64,000 nucleotides of DNA, taken from positions 7,212 to 71,211 of the forward strand of contig CAVJIN010000003.1 in NCBI GenBank assembly GCA_963649615.1. The letters run 5' to 3'. The stretch is from UBA9732 sp963649615 (GTDB lineage Bacteria > Spirochaetota > Spirochaetia > Sphaerochaetales > Sphaerochaetaceae). The translations under genes and the position numbers were made by a program. Of this stretch, positions 51,683-60,027 are shown in pieces. Position 1 is the stretch's first letter. Each line of letters starts with the position of its first letter. The notes beneath the pieces are model-generated. The model saw only the letters and a program-made list of their open reading frames with translations. It was not told where the DNA came from and ran no database searches.

Positions 51683-51790
51683 ATTTTATTCAAGTATATA
51701 CATTATTTATGCAATAAAATTTGCGTGAAATGTTGTTATATGCACATTTTATTTATGCATGATTATGCAACTTTTATTTTATACAATTTT
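51683..51790 (-). promoter_or_regulatory. oppB upstream region with four TATGCA hexamers
   Basis: TATGCA occurs at 51708, 51739, 51754 and 51764 on the plus strand, within 62 AT-rich bases, two of them arranged as TTATGCATGATTATGCAA. A TATACT -10-like box is present on the minus strand near 51694-51699, but no good -35, so an activator or multi-site repressor may act here. Confidence 0.4.
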
Positions 51791-51808
51791 GAGTTTTCTA
51801 AAATTTTT

Positions 51809-52822
51809 CTAGTTGTTATAGGAGTCTAATACAGCTTTCAGTTTGTGTGGATAGTTGGTTTCAATACCGTCACAACCCAATTCAATTAAACGACGCATTT
51901 CTGCTTCATCATCTATTGTCCAATAATGAACTGCAAGATTGTGTCTATGAGCTGTCTCAACAAAATGTCTCGTGGACAAACTTAAACCATACTGTGCTGG
52001 TGGAATTTGAAGAACACAAATCTTATCTGTGAAGAAAACATCGGCATTGATAAGCTGTAACACAAAAAACTTGGTAACAGCACTTTCGGCTGGGGAAAAC
52101 ATAAAGGATTCTGGTACCTCTCCGCTATCTTTTAGGCGCTTGAATTCTGCATAGATTTCTTCGTGAAAGCTAGCAAGTACAACACGATCAAATGCATTGT
52201 ATTTTCTCAAAAGTCTCAGAGCTTCCTTAAGTGCCTTCATGCCTTGTTCGCCGGACTGTTTAATTTCCACATTAATTCTATTTTCAGGAAAGACAATAAG
52301 CATTTCCTCTAGTGTTGTAGCAAGGAATATCTCTGGGTCTCGTGGCTTCACACCTTCAGGATATTCCACATCTTTTGGATAACGAGCTATTCCATCATCT
52401 GTAGTAAAATGAACTCTTTCGCCTTGCAGCTGTTTATTAGAATCTACAGGATTTGTATATCCAAAATCCACTTTATGAGCAATAAGATCTGAGTAATTCC
52501 AGTCTGAAATATAGCCCGTAACGTTTGTTTTACGGTCTAAAGTAATATCATGTGAAAGAATTAGGACATTGTCTTTTGTTAAACTAACATCTGTTTCCAT
52601 GATGACACGAGAATCTACACTGTAGGCATTATAAAAGGCTTCAAGTGTATTGTCTGGGAATTCTTTATTTCCCCCACCGTGTGCAATTAAAATAGGAAGC
52701 CTATCAGTTGAACGTACAGAATTAACTTGTTTGTAGTTGTTGGCCCTAGGAATAAGTCCCAAAAGAGCATAAATAACCAATAAAACACCAACAATACAAA
52801 ATAAAACTCTGACAACTTTCAT
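51809..52822 (-). CDS. Glycerophosphodiester phosphodiesterase, membrane-anchored
   Basis: Hydrolyses glycerophosphodiesters to glycerol 3-phosphate and an alcohol. One N-terminal membrane helix (VVRVLFCIVGVLLVIYALL) is followed by a GDPD TIM barrel. Metal and catalytic residues are seen in AHGGGNKEFPDNTLEAF, METDVSLTKD and LSHDITLDR, with a final HYWTIDDEAEM. The usual HRG motif is HGG here. The 337 residues start at ATG 52822 with GGAGGG 7 bases upstream; an earlier ATG at 52852 lacks a site. The active domain probably faces the periplasm. It sits between two importer gene sets. Confidence 0.85.
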   Translation of the reverse strand: MKVVRVLFCIVGVLLVIYALLGLIPRANNYKQVNSVRSTDRLPILIAHGGGNKEFPDNTLEAFYNAYSVDSRVIMETDVSLTKDNVLILSHDITLDRKTNVTGYISDWNYSDLIAHKVDFGYTNPVDSNKQLQGERVHFTTDDGIARYPKDVEYPEGVKPRDPEIFLATTLEEMLIVFPENRINVEIKQSGEQGMKALKEALRLLRKYNAFDRVVLASFHEEIYAEFKRLKDSGEVPESFMFSPAESAVTKFFVLQLINADVFFTDKICVLQIPPAQYGLSLSTRHFVETAHRHNLAVHYWTIDDEAEMRRLIELGCDGIETNYPHKLKAVLDSYNN

Positions 52823-53002
52823 AAACGCCCTCCAGCCAATTGTCCTGTACAACTACTTTACAATGCTTTTGGGCTAAACGCTATAAAAATATAGGATATC
52901 GTTCTCAGCTAAAAGTAATGAAAACAAGAGATTTTTGACTTTTTCCTTCAAAAAAGTAATGAAAAAGCCAAATTTTCTCCGTTTTCATTAAAATTTTCAT
53001 AA

Positions 53003-53036
53003 CAACGCAGTAATGCACCCAAAGACCAAGAAATTA
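53003..53036. repeat. Copy 1 of a 34-bp direct repeat
   Basis: Begins CAACGCAGTAATGCACCC and matches 53111-53144 at 33 of 34 positions. The second copy reaches into the stop codon of glnHP, so one copy probably arose from the gene's 3' end. Confidence 0.9.
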
Positions 53037-53071
53037 ATTCGCAGGTATTTGGGATGCAGTACAAGAAGCAA

Positions 53072-53106
53072 ATCATGGGACAGTGCTAAATGGCACGGCC
53101 CATGAT
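53072..53106. repeat. Hairpin between the two 34-bp repeats
   Basis: ATCATGGG (53072-53079) pairs with CCCATGAT (53099-53106), and the inner GTGC (53083-53086) pairs with GCAC (53093-53096). It lacks a T run, so it is not a typical terminator, though it could stabilise the glnHP transcript end on the minus strand. Confidence 0.75.
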
Positions 53107-53110
53107 GTAG

Positions 53111-53144
53111 CAACGCAGTAATGCACCCAAAGACCAAGAGATTA
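53111..53144. repeat. Copy 2 of the 34-bp direct repeat
   Basis: Overlaps the last codon of glnHP at its right end. The two copies flank a 74-base segment with a hairpin, a layout resembling a small inserted element with long direct repeats. Confidence 0.9.
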
Positions 53145-54662
53145 CTCCCATTGCTTGATACCTTTAAGTATTGCTTCCTCAGACCTGCGCTTTGGATCTA
53201 GAGAGATATCAATGCGCTTGACAATGTAGGTCATGAGAGTCTCAATAATGAAGTACATAATTGCTGTGAGAATTAGAGGGAAGAATGCCTCGTAGGTTCT
53301 GCTACGAACAAGGTCACTTATTTTGGTCAAATCAAGGACCGCAATATAACCAACAACTGAAGTTTCCTTGATTAAGGTTACAACCTCGTTTTTGTAAATT
53401 GGCAAGAAGTGTCTTGCAGCCTGTGGCAAAATAATCTTAAAGAAACGCTGTGTGTCTGAGTAACCAAGGGCTGTTGATGCCTCAAACTGGCCTCTGCCTA
53501 TTGCGTTGTAACCAACTCTCAACATGTCTATCATGGAACAGGCAAACATAAGGGAGAAGCCTACCGCTGAAACCCACATACCGCTTAGTCTAGAACTACC
53601 AAAAATAATGTAATAGAGGATCATTAGAAGCAAAACAGTTGGCATTCCATGAATTAACCACAAGAAGAAGTCTGTAATCTTGTTAGAAGCTGTTCCGCCT
53701 TTTCTAATAACCATAAAGACGGCAAAACCAAGCAGAGTTCCTGCAAGAATTGAAACAAGAGTGATTAAAATTGTGACACCAGCGCCTTCTAAGAAAAGCT
53801 TCCATCTGTTTTCTCTTATAAAGGTTTTGTAGAAACTATTTTGAATTTGTTGGAAAAAGGTTGTTTCACTCTTTTCTTCACCAAGAACAACCATTACAAC
53901 TGGGCAGGTATAGTAAGTTTTTGTAAGAGTTCCAGTTTCGTTTCTCTCTTCACTTACAACAATGTTCATTCCAATATCGTATTTACCTGTTTCAACACCC
54001 GGAGCTATGGATTCAAATGGAACTTCATAAAAAACAGGAGTGTAACCGTAGGCACGAGAGAAGCGACATATAAAATCTACATCATAGCCTGAAAGGCTTC
54101 CGTTGCTAACGAAAGAGAATGGTTCATAACCACCTTCAACAGCAACTGAAATAGTTCCATTTTCGCCGGTAAAACCTGTTGTATCACAAGTACTGGTCTC
54201 TGGGTCAAAGTTGTTTATCCAGTAATCGTAAAGGTAATCCGATGTCCCATCTGCTTCACATGTGGTAATAAATTCATTCAATTGGGCCAAAAGCGTATCT
54301 TGTTTGCTGTTATTACCAACAATCATGGAAGCACTAATGTAGCCTGGAAGTTCGTCTAAAACTTCAAGTTCTGGGTGATTTGCCTTTTGCACACCAAAGC
54401 CAACTTGTTCAATGATGTAGGCGCTGATTTTCTTACTTTGTAGAGCAAGAATCATATCGTTGGGCATTGTGTAATACTGAAACTCTGTGTGTGGAACTTT
54501 GTCCATGATAAGCTCTTCATAGAGAACTGCTGTTTGAACTCCAATTGGTTCCCCATCAAAAGAGGCTATACTCCGTTTGGTGATATCTGCTGTATCATCA
54601 GTAGAGAAAGCCACAAAAAGGAAAACACAAAGAAGGAGAAAAATTGATAAACTGCGCTTCAT
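53142..54662 (-). CDS. Amino-acid ABC importer: permuted substrate-binding domain fused to permease
   Basis: A 506-residue protein that combines receptor and channel of a polar amino-acid importer. After a signal/anchor (1-21), residues 32-155 match the second half of an SBP_bac_3 domain (GEPIGVQTAVLYEEL, then EADGTSDYLYDYW), and 168-262 match the first half (NGTISVAVEGGYEPFSF, PGVETGKYDIGMN). The halves are thus in reversed order. The permease (about 285-506) has three or more helices and the EAA loop ALGYSDTQRFFKIILPQAAR. Start ATG 54662 has GGAGGAG upstream. It begins 2 bases after glnQ. The amino acid is unknown; arginine, glutamine or cystine are options. Confidence 0.85.
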   Translation of the reverse strand: MKRSLSIFLLLCVFLFVAFSTDDTADITKRSIASFDGEPIGVQTAVLYEELIMDKVPHTEFQYYTMPNDMILALQSKKISAYIIEQVGFGVQKANHPELEVLDELPGYISASMIVGNNSKQDTLLAQLNEFITTCEADGTSDYLYDYWINNFDPETSTCDTTGFTGENGTISVAVEGGYEPFSFVSNGSLSGYDVDFICRFSRAYGYTPVFYEVPFESIAPGVETGKYDIGMNIVVSEERNETGTLTKTYYTCPVVMVVLGEEKSETTFFQQIQNSFYKTFIRENRWKLFLEGAGVTILITLVSILAGTLLGFAVFMVIRKGGTASNKITDFFLWLIHGMPTVLLLMILYYIIFGSSRLSGMWVSAVGFSLMFACSMIDMLRVGYNAIGRGQFEASTALGYSDTQRFFKIILPQAARHFLPIYKNEVVTLIKETSVVGYIAVLDLTKISDLVRSRTYEAFFPLILTAIMYFIIETLMTYIVKRIDISLDPKRRSEEAILKGIKQWE

Positions 54663-54664
54663 TT

Positions 54665-55774
54665 TCACTCCTCCTCTTCCCACTTAAAGTGCATATCAAT
54701 GCGGTTTACAAAACCTTCTGGGTCATCTACGGTCTTTTCTGAATAAAAAGTGGTCTTCTCAGAAAGTAACTCTTTAAAGAGGCTACTGTCTGTGTCTCGG
54801 ACATCAAAATAAGGTCCTTTGTAAGTGATAATTAGAGAAAGGACATCTTTTTTCTCTGAATATTCAACCTTGACCAAGATGTCTGGATTTTCAGAGTAGT
54901 CTGCAATGGTATTGATGCAGATTTCTTCTATTGCAAGGCTTAATTTGGACAAACGTTCAGACTCGATAAGAAGTTTCTCTCCGTATCCTGCAAGTTCTTC
55001 GTTCATGGCTTCAGTATCAAAATCAATACCTTGAATTCTATAGCTAAGAGAAGAAAGTCTCTGAATGAAACGTCTTGTTTTTTCTCTTTTTGGGTGCTCA
55101 AAGATTTCTTTTGGGGTACCTTCTTCATAGATACCGCCTTCATCCATAAAGAGAATTCTATTTGCAACTTTCCTTGCAAAGTCCATCTCGTGAGTGACTA
55201 TCATCATGGTTCTTCCTGTCTTGGCAAGAAGTTTAATGACAGACTGGACTTCTCCAATCATGCTTGGGTCTAATGCACTGGTAGGCTCGTCAAATAAAAT
55301 GATTTCTGGGTCCATTGCCAAAGTTCTTGCAATGGCAATTCTCTGTTGCTGTCCACCGGACAGCTCATCGGGATAATTAAAGACCTTGGAAGAAAGACCT
55401 ACAGAGGAAAGAAGTTCCATGGCCCTGTCGTAGGCATCTTGGCGGGACTTTCCCAGAAGTGTGATTTGGGGATTCATGATATTTTCAATGACTGTCAAGT
55501 GACCAAAAAGATTGAAAGACTGGAAAACCATCCCCATCTTTTTGCGAACCGCATTAAGGTCGCAGCCACGTTCGGTGATATCTTCACCGTCAACAATTAT
55601 ATTACCGCTTGTTGGCTCTGTAAGCATATTAATGCATCTAAGCAATGTGGACTTTCCTGTTCCGGAAGGCCCTATCACGGCAATAACATCACCTTTGTTG
55701 ATAACGAGGTTCACATCATTTAAAGGAACCGTGTTGTCATCAAACTCTTTTCTAAGATGCTTTATCTCAATCAT
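54665..55774 (-). CDS. glnQ: Amino-acid ABC importer ATPase with extra C-terminal ATPase-like tail
   Basis: The first 235 residues are a standard GlnQ-like ATPase: Walker A GPSGTGKS (35-42), signature LSGGQQQRIAIARTL, Walker B IILFDEPTSALDP, H-loop VTHEM. About 135 further residues follow that normal members lack. This tail has LSLAIEEICINTI, like the N box of GHKL/anti-sigma-type ATPases (E..xxN), and SLIITYKGPYFDV, like the strand before a degenerate G box. It could sense nucleotide or regulate transport. Start ATG 55774 has AGGGGG upstream. A CTCAGGA/TCCTGAG hairpin lies in the leader (55822-55841). Confidence 0.85.
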   Translation of the reverse strand: MIEIKHLRKEFDDNTVPLNDVNLVINKGDVIAVIGPSGTGKSTLLRCINMLTEPTSGNIIVDGEDITERGCDLNAVRKKMGMVFQSFNLFGHLTVIENIMNPQITLLGKSRQDAYDRAMELLSSVGLSSKVFNYPDELSGGQQQRIAIARTLAMDPEIILFDEPTSALDPSMIGEVQSVIKLLAKTGRTMMIVTHEMDFARKVANRILFMDEGGIYEEGTPKEIFEHPKREKTRRFIQRLSSLSYRIQGIDFDTEAMNEELAGYGEKLLIESERLSKLSLAIEEICINTIADYSENPDILVKVEYSEKKDVLSLIITYKGPYFDVRDTDSSLFKELLSEKTTFYSEKTVDDPEGFVNRIDMHFKWEEEE

Positions 55775-56012
55775 CTTGGCACCCCCTAAAAGGATTAGCA
55801 AACCCTTCTAAAGTGAAAATTCTCAGGAATATGGTCCTGAGCCAAAAGAGTCGTCAAGCAACGCACAGACGAGCAAGGCTCATTATGCCCATAATTGGGG
55901 TTTATTCAACCCTTTTTTGTAAAAAACTTTGTGATTGTTGTAGGGGTAACGAATGCTTGACGTATTACGTGGCTAGTGACAGTATTAATGCAACTAAAGA
56001 AGGGAATTAACT

Positions 56013-57230
56013 ATGCTGAAAATATTGATTGTTGTTCTATTTGTACTCAACGCATTGTATGAATTTTTCATGCTTCACCTGTCTATTTCAGACAAAGATA
56101 GACCTCTGCCTGAAAATGTAAAGGATGTCTATAACGAGGAGCGATACAAGCTATATAAGGCATATAAAAAGGAAAGCGGAAAAGTAGAGCTTATTTCTTT
56201 TATTGTGAGTTTTGTTATTAATCTTGCTTTTTTGGTTTTCAACGTTTATGCCACGTTGTTTAACCTCTTTGATGGCTTGAATATTTACCTTCAATACTTC
56301 CTGCTAATTGTCGTTTTTGACGCCTTCACCACCATAGTTAAAATGCCTTTCTCATATTACGACACTTTCACAGTTGAAGAAAAATTTGGAATGAACAAGA
56401 CCACAAAGAAGACTTTCTTCTTAGATAAAATTAAGGGTTTCATATTGGGAATAATTCTTTCCACTGCAATTATTTCCATAATGATTTTCTTCTTCTCTCG
56501 TTTTGGGGTTCAGGCAATAATTTGGACAGCTGCGGTAATTGTTGTACTTTCTCTTTTGCTTAGCACCCTAGTTCTTCCTTTGTTGAAATTGTTTAACAAG
56601 TTCACCCCGCTTGCAGATGGCGAACTTAAAGATAAACTTCTTGCATTGTGCGATAAATACAATGTTAAAGTAAAAAGAATTGTGGTCAAGGATGCTTCTA
56701 GAAGAACAACAAAAGCAAATGCCTTTTGCACTGGGATGAAAAAGAAAACCATTTCCATTGACGATAACCTTCTCAATAATTTCACAACAGATGAGATTGT
56801 TGCCGTTTTTGCACACGAATTTGCTCACGCCAAATACAAACATGTCATCAAAACTTTACCCTTCAGTCTTATTCGCTCACTTCTTACAATAGTGCTATTT
56901 GGTCTTATTCTTGAAGTTAGCCAATTCTTCACGCCATTTGGATTTACTCAAGCAAACTTCTTCTTTGCAATGATTCTTTTGGATGCCCTGATTTGGCCAT
57001 TCAGCAATCTTGCAGATATGGCATTGAACTACATAAGTCGTAAGCACGAGTATGAGGCCGATGCCTTTGCAGCCAAGGAAGGCTACGGGGAAGCACTAAT
57101 TAGTGCACTAAAGAGATTGGTAAACGAGTCTCTCTCGGAGATTAATCCTCATCCTTGGATTGTAAAAACATCATACTCGCATCCAACTCTATCACAGCGT
57201 ATCACCGCAGTTAGAGCAAATGAGAAATAA
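56013..57230 (+). CDS. Ste24-like M48 membrane metallopeptidase
   Basis: A 405-residue membrane protein with about six to seven hydrophobic segments. The zinc motif HEFAH (about residue 269) and the downstream glutamate in RKHEYEADAFAAKEG place it in the M48A (CAAX prenyl protease/Ste24) family, larger than HtpX. The N-terminal EKFGMNKTTKKTFFLDKIKG matches the Ste24 peptidase_M48_N domain. In bacteria such proteases are thought to handle misfolded membrane proteins. It is convergent with znuA (1 base apart). Confidence 0.9.
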   Translation: MLKILIVVLFVLNALYEFFMLHLSISDKDRPLPENVKDVYNEERYKLYKAYKKESGKVELISFIVSFVINLAFLVFNVYATLFNLFDGLNIYLQYFLLIVVFDAFTTIVKMPFSYYDTFTVEEKFGMNKTTKKTFFLDKIKGFILGIILSTAIISIMIFFFSRFGVQAIIWTAAVIVVLSLLLSTLVLPLLKLFNKFTPLADGELKDKLLALCDKYNVKVKRIVVKDASRRTTKANAFCTGMKKKTISIDDNLLNNFTTDEIVAVFAHEFAHAKYKHVIKTLPFSLIRSLLTIVLFGLILEVSQFFTPFGFTQANFFFAMILLDALIWPFSNLADMALNYISRKHEYEADAFAAKEGYGEALISALKRLVNESLSEINPHPWIVKTSYSHPTLSQRITAVRANEK

Positions 57231-57231
57231 G

Positions 57232-58029
57232 TTAGAACAACCCTGTTTCCCATAGTAGCTCAAGGTTTTCTTTTATGACATTATAGAGAGCGTTATAACC
57301 AAGATAATCTGGAAAATTGCGCCAAGTAAGAACAATACTTGAGGAGCTGACTTCTGAAATTGGAGAAGCAACTGGACTGTGTACATTATCTATAACAAGA
57401 ATGTAGGCCTTGTCATGAGCCTCTGCTATTTGATCAGAGGTAAGAGCCCCTGAACCAAAGGTAGAAACTACGTTAAGACCCAAATCTCGAGCAAATTCGG
57501 CTTGGTTAACATTGGCATATACTTCAATATTTTTGTTGGGAGAAGAAGCAATGCGAGCCCTTGCCTCTTCAATTAGTTTTTTATATTCACCAAAACGCTC
57601 TTTTGCTTTTTCTTGGGTTCCGGCTTTTTCTGAGAGCATTTCCACCATATTGCTTAGGTTTGCCAAAGTATTTGTGGTTTTCACTTTAACAATCTTGGTC
57701 TCATCCAACTGAGCGGCAGTGCTAATGGTTTTCATCATCTTTTCATAACCTGCATGCATGAAAAGTTTTGCATTAATTACGCTAACCATGTCGTCTGCAG
57801 TAATCTCATACTCTGGAGGGTGTTTTAGATTTGCAGGTGCAATAGTCACCACATCATCAATTCCTGCTAATTCCGCAATGGCTGCAACCCAACTGGTGGA
57901 AGCAACGTAATTGGAACTACTTTTTTCGCCTTGTCCTTCCTGCGTCCCACTAGCTTCATTCAAAGCCTGCGCAAAACACACTGCACAAGTCAAAAAAACA
58001 ACAAATAACAGAACAGAAATTTTTTTCAT
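57232..58029 (-). CDS. znuA: Zinc/manganese ABC transporter substrate-binding protein
   Basis: Periplasmic metal receptor, 265 residues with signal peptide (LLFVVFLTCAVCFA-QA). The cluster A-I core is recognisable by STSWVAAIAELAG, HPPEYEITADDM, FMHAGYEKMM and the C-terminal NVHSPVASPISE. A serine/glutamine-rich linker follows the signal. It lacks the long histidine-rich loop of E. coli ZnuA. Its ATG overlaps the stop of the permease gene, so it is the last gene of znuC-znuB-znuA. Zinc and manganese cannot be separated by sequence. Confidence 0.85.
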   Translation of the reverse strand: MKKISVLLFVVFLTCAVCFAQALNEASGTQEGQGEKSSSNYVASTSWVAAIAELAGIDDVVTIAPANLKHPPEYEITADDMVSVINAKLFMHAGYEKMMKTISTAAQLDETKIVKVKTTNTLANLSNMVEMLSEKAGTQEKAKERFGEYKKLIEEARARIASSPNKNIEVYANVNQAEFARDLGLNVVSTFGSGALTSDQIAEAHDKAYILVIDNVHSPVASPISEVSSSSIVLTWRNFPDYLGYNALYNVIKENLELLWETGLF

Positions 58030-58868
58030 TTTTTCTTACCTCCTTTTTTAAAGAAGCCCTTTTTAAGAAAGAAATTAAATAAAGAATTCAAGAAGAATGT
58101 TGCAACAGCCAGTAATGCCAACGTGCCACTAACCGGTAAATTCCACAGCAAAGCCAACAAATATCCAGCCACAGACAATACCAAGCCTGTGACGGAACTT
58201 TGAAAAAACAACTGCTTTAGACTCTTTGCATTTTTGTTAACTGCCACCACAGGGAGAACCAAAAGCGCATCAATCAAAAGCGCTCCCAAAACTCGCATTG
58301 CTACTGACACAATCAACGCAGTTATCAGTACCATAACAGTGTTATGGGCTCTAACCGGCACTTTCATAGACAAAGCTATGTCTTTATCGAAAAACAACAT
58401 AGTTATTGGTCTAAAAAAAATAGCTACATAAGAGATTGAAAGGACTCCCAAGATTGTAAGTAGAATTAAATCCATTCTAGTAAGTGCAAATGGACTTCCC
58501 CAAAGAACTTCCAGTGTATCTTTTGCAGGCACGTCAAAAATATGGCTCACAAGAGATGCTAACCCCATAGTACAAACCATCATGGCGGTACTTGAAACAG
58601 AAAGCGTGCGTCCCTCCTTATTTAGGCGTACCATAATTAGCACTAAAATCACATTCAGCGGAATCACAGCAAGTAGCATAGGGATATCCAGCACCACAGC
58701 AGCAATCCCTCCCAAGATAACACCATGCATTAACATATATCGCATTGGAATAAGGCCATTTTGCACTACAATCACGCCAGCTACAGGAAAAGAGATGCCA
58801 CTAATAATCATTCCAATCAACCCATACAAGATGGGCTTGAGCGCCAATAGCGATATTATTCTCTGCAC
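58026..58868 (-). CDS. znuB: Zinc/manganese ABC transporter permease
   Basis: Inner-membrane ABC-3 family permease, 280 residues with about eight to nine helices (for example GLIGMIISGISFPVAGVIVV). Conserved GALLIDALLVLPVVAVN is the family's ATPase-contact and core region. It overlaps the ATPase gene by 13 bases. The C-terminal end is a basic FFKKGGKKK tail. Confidence 0.88.
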   Translation of the reverse strand: MQRIISLLALKPILYGLIGMIISGISFPVAGVIVVQNGLIPMRYMLMHGVILGGIAAVVLDIPMLLAVIPLNVILVLIMVRLNKEGRTLSVSSTAMMVCTMGLASLVSHIFDVPAKDTLEVLWGSPFALTRMDLILLTILGVLSISYVAIFFRPITMLFFDKDIALSMKVPVRAHNTVMVLITALIVSVAMRVLGALLIDALLVLPVVAVNKNAKSLKQLFFQSSVTGLVLSVAGYLLALLWNLPVSGTLALLAVATFFLNSLFNFFLKKGFFKKGGKKK

Positions 58869-59548
58869 AACGCCCCCAATCTCACAATTGGCCAGCCCAA
58901 GGCCTGTGTTAACTGCGTATCATGCGTCACCACAATGGAGGCCATATACTCTGGAAGAGCGTGCATCATTTGCACAAATTCCTCCCTGAACTCCACATCT
59001 AAGAATGACGACGGTTCATCCATCAACAACAAATTCGCATCCTGACAAAAACACCTTGCAAGACTTACCCTCTGCTTCTCCCCTCCCGATAAATCTCCAA
59101 AACGCCTGTCTGCCAGCTGACTCACCCCTGTTTCTTGCATTGCGAGCTTCACACGCATTTGCTCTTTTTTTTCCTGCTTGTAAAGCCCCATGGCCACCAC
59201 TTCATATACCGATATTGGCGCTTTTGTCTCTGCAAAACCTTGTTTGCAATATGCTATCCTAGTATTACTTGAGATTTGTATTTCTCCGTTGGTTGGTTTT
59301 ATGTTTCCAAGAATTGTCTTAAGAAGTGTTGTTTTCCCACAACCATTTGGCCCTTCAATTACAATCCTTTCACCTTCTTTAAGAGCCAAAGAAAATTCCT
59401 TAATTACAGGCGTTGAGTTATAAAACACCGAGATGTTTTGTATTTCAAGAATAGTGCATACGGAAGGGCTTACAGACAATTCTTCATCCTGTTTCTTAAA
59501 AAATAATGCCCTCATGGCGCACTTAAGTACATTAAGTTTGGGGTTCAT
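58856..59548 (-). CDS. znuC: Zinc/manganese ABC transporter ATPase
   Basis: Cytoplasmic ATPase of the metal importer. Walker A GPNGCGKTT, signature LSGGEKQRVSLARCF, Walker B LLLMDEPSSFLD, and H-loop VVTHD are all present; 230 residues. The start is uncertain: ATG 59548 (MNPKLNVLKCAMR) gives an N-terminal extension of about 30 residues before the ABC domain (ILEIQNISVFYN), with only a weak AAGG site; an internal ATG at 59512 is also possible. First gene of the znuCBA unit. Confidence 0.88.
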   Translation of the reverse strand: MNPKLNVLKCAMRALFFKKQDEELSVSPSVCTILEIQNISVFYNSTPVIKEFSLALKEGERIVIEGPNGCGKTTLLKTILGNIKPTNGEIQISSNTRIAYCKQGFAETKAPISVYEVVAMGLYKQEKKEQMRVKLAMQETGVSQLADRRFGDLSGGEKQRVSLARCFCQDANLLLMDEPSSFLDVEFREEFVQMMHALPEYMASIVVTHDTQLTQALGWPIVRLGALCRE

Positions 59549-59598
59549 TCCCAAAATAGGCCTTCGTGACCTATAAATATTTTGTTATTTCTAGGGCC

Positions 59599-59997
59599 TT
59601 AAGTCAAGATGTCAAGAGCATCTTCAATATACTCGTTTAGACTCATTGACTTAACGCCAGATACCGTTACACATTTATTTACAGGAATAAGAATTTTATG
59701 AGCATTACTTGCCCCAATAGCTCTAGCCATCTCTGGAGTTATTTCCCCAAGCATAGAATCTGCCATAACAATACCAATTGGACCAATAATGTAAGAAGCA
59801 TCTCTACAAGCAACTACCACCGGATTTTCTCCTGTGGCACCTTGCCTTGCTCCTCCCTTCAACATATTTGCCGTGGCTGTAGCATTTGTACCAATACAAA
59901 TAAGATTATCCTGCAATCCTTTTGCAATCAATTTTTCAACTATTGCTCTTCCAATACTTCCGCCCTGACCATCTATAACTACAATTTTAATGCTCAT
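59599..59997 (-). CDS. DUF3842 family protein
   Basis: A 132-residue cytoplasmic protein with a Rossmann-like start (IKIVVIDGQGGSIGRAIVEKL), alanine-rich mid-section and conserved ACRDASYIIGPIGIVMADSMLGEIT. The family is common in anaerobic bacteria and its role is unknown. I chose ATG 59997, with AGGA 8 bases upstream; another ATG two codons before is too close to the site. It lies 50 bases upstream of znuC on the same strand, so may share transcription. A repeated AAGTAGACTT element lies in its upstream region. Confidence 0.82.
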   Translation of the reverse strand: MSIKIVVIDGQGGSIGRAIVEKLIAKGLQDNLICIGTNATATANMLKGGARQGATGENPVVVACRDASYIIGPIGIVMADSMLGEITPEMARAIGASNAHKILIPVNKCVTVSGVKSMSLNEYIEDALDILT

Positions 59998-60027
59998 ACT
60001 CATAATCCTAGTGGAGTGTGTCAGTAA

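Larger units (their letters stand above)
52823..53141. other. Gene-free spacer with repeats between GDPD and glnHP genes
   Basis: About 320 bases with no supported gene. It holds two AAGTAATGAAAA copies near 52914 and 52955, a 34-bp direct repeat (53003-53036 and 53111-53144, one mismatch) and a hairpin between the repeat copies. The GDPD promoter must also lie here, but I see no clear boxes. Confidence 0.6.

Noticed and set aside
53003..53144. Integron attC site
   Set aside because: The direct repeats and hairpin do not show the paired RYYYAAC/GTTRRRY core sites, and no integrase is present.
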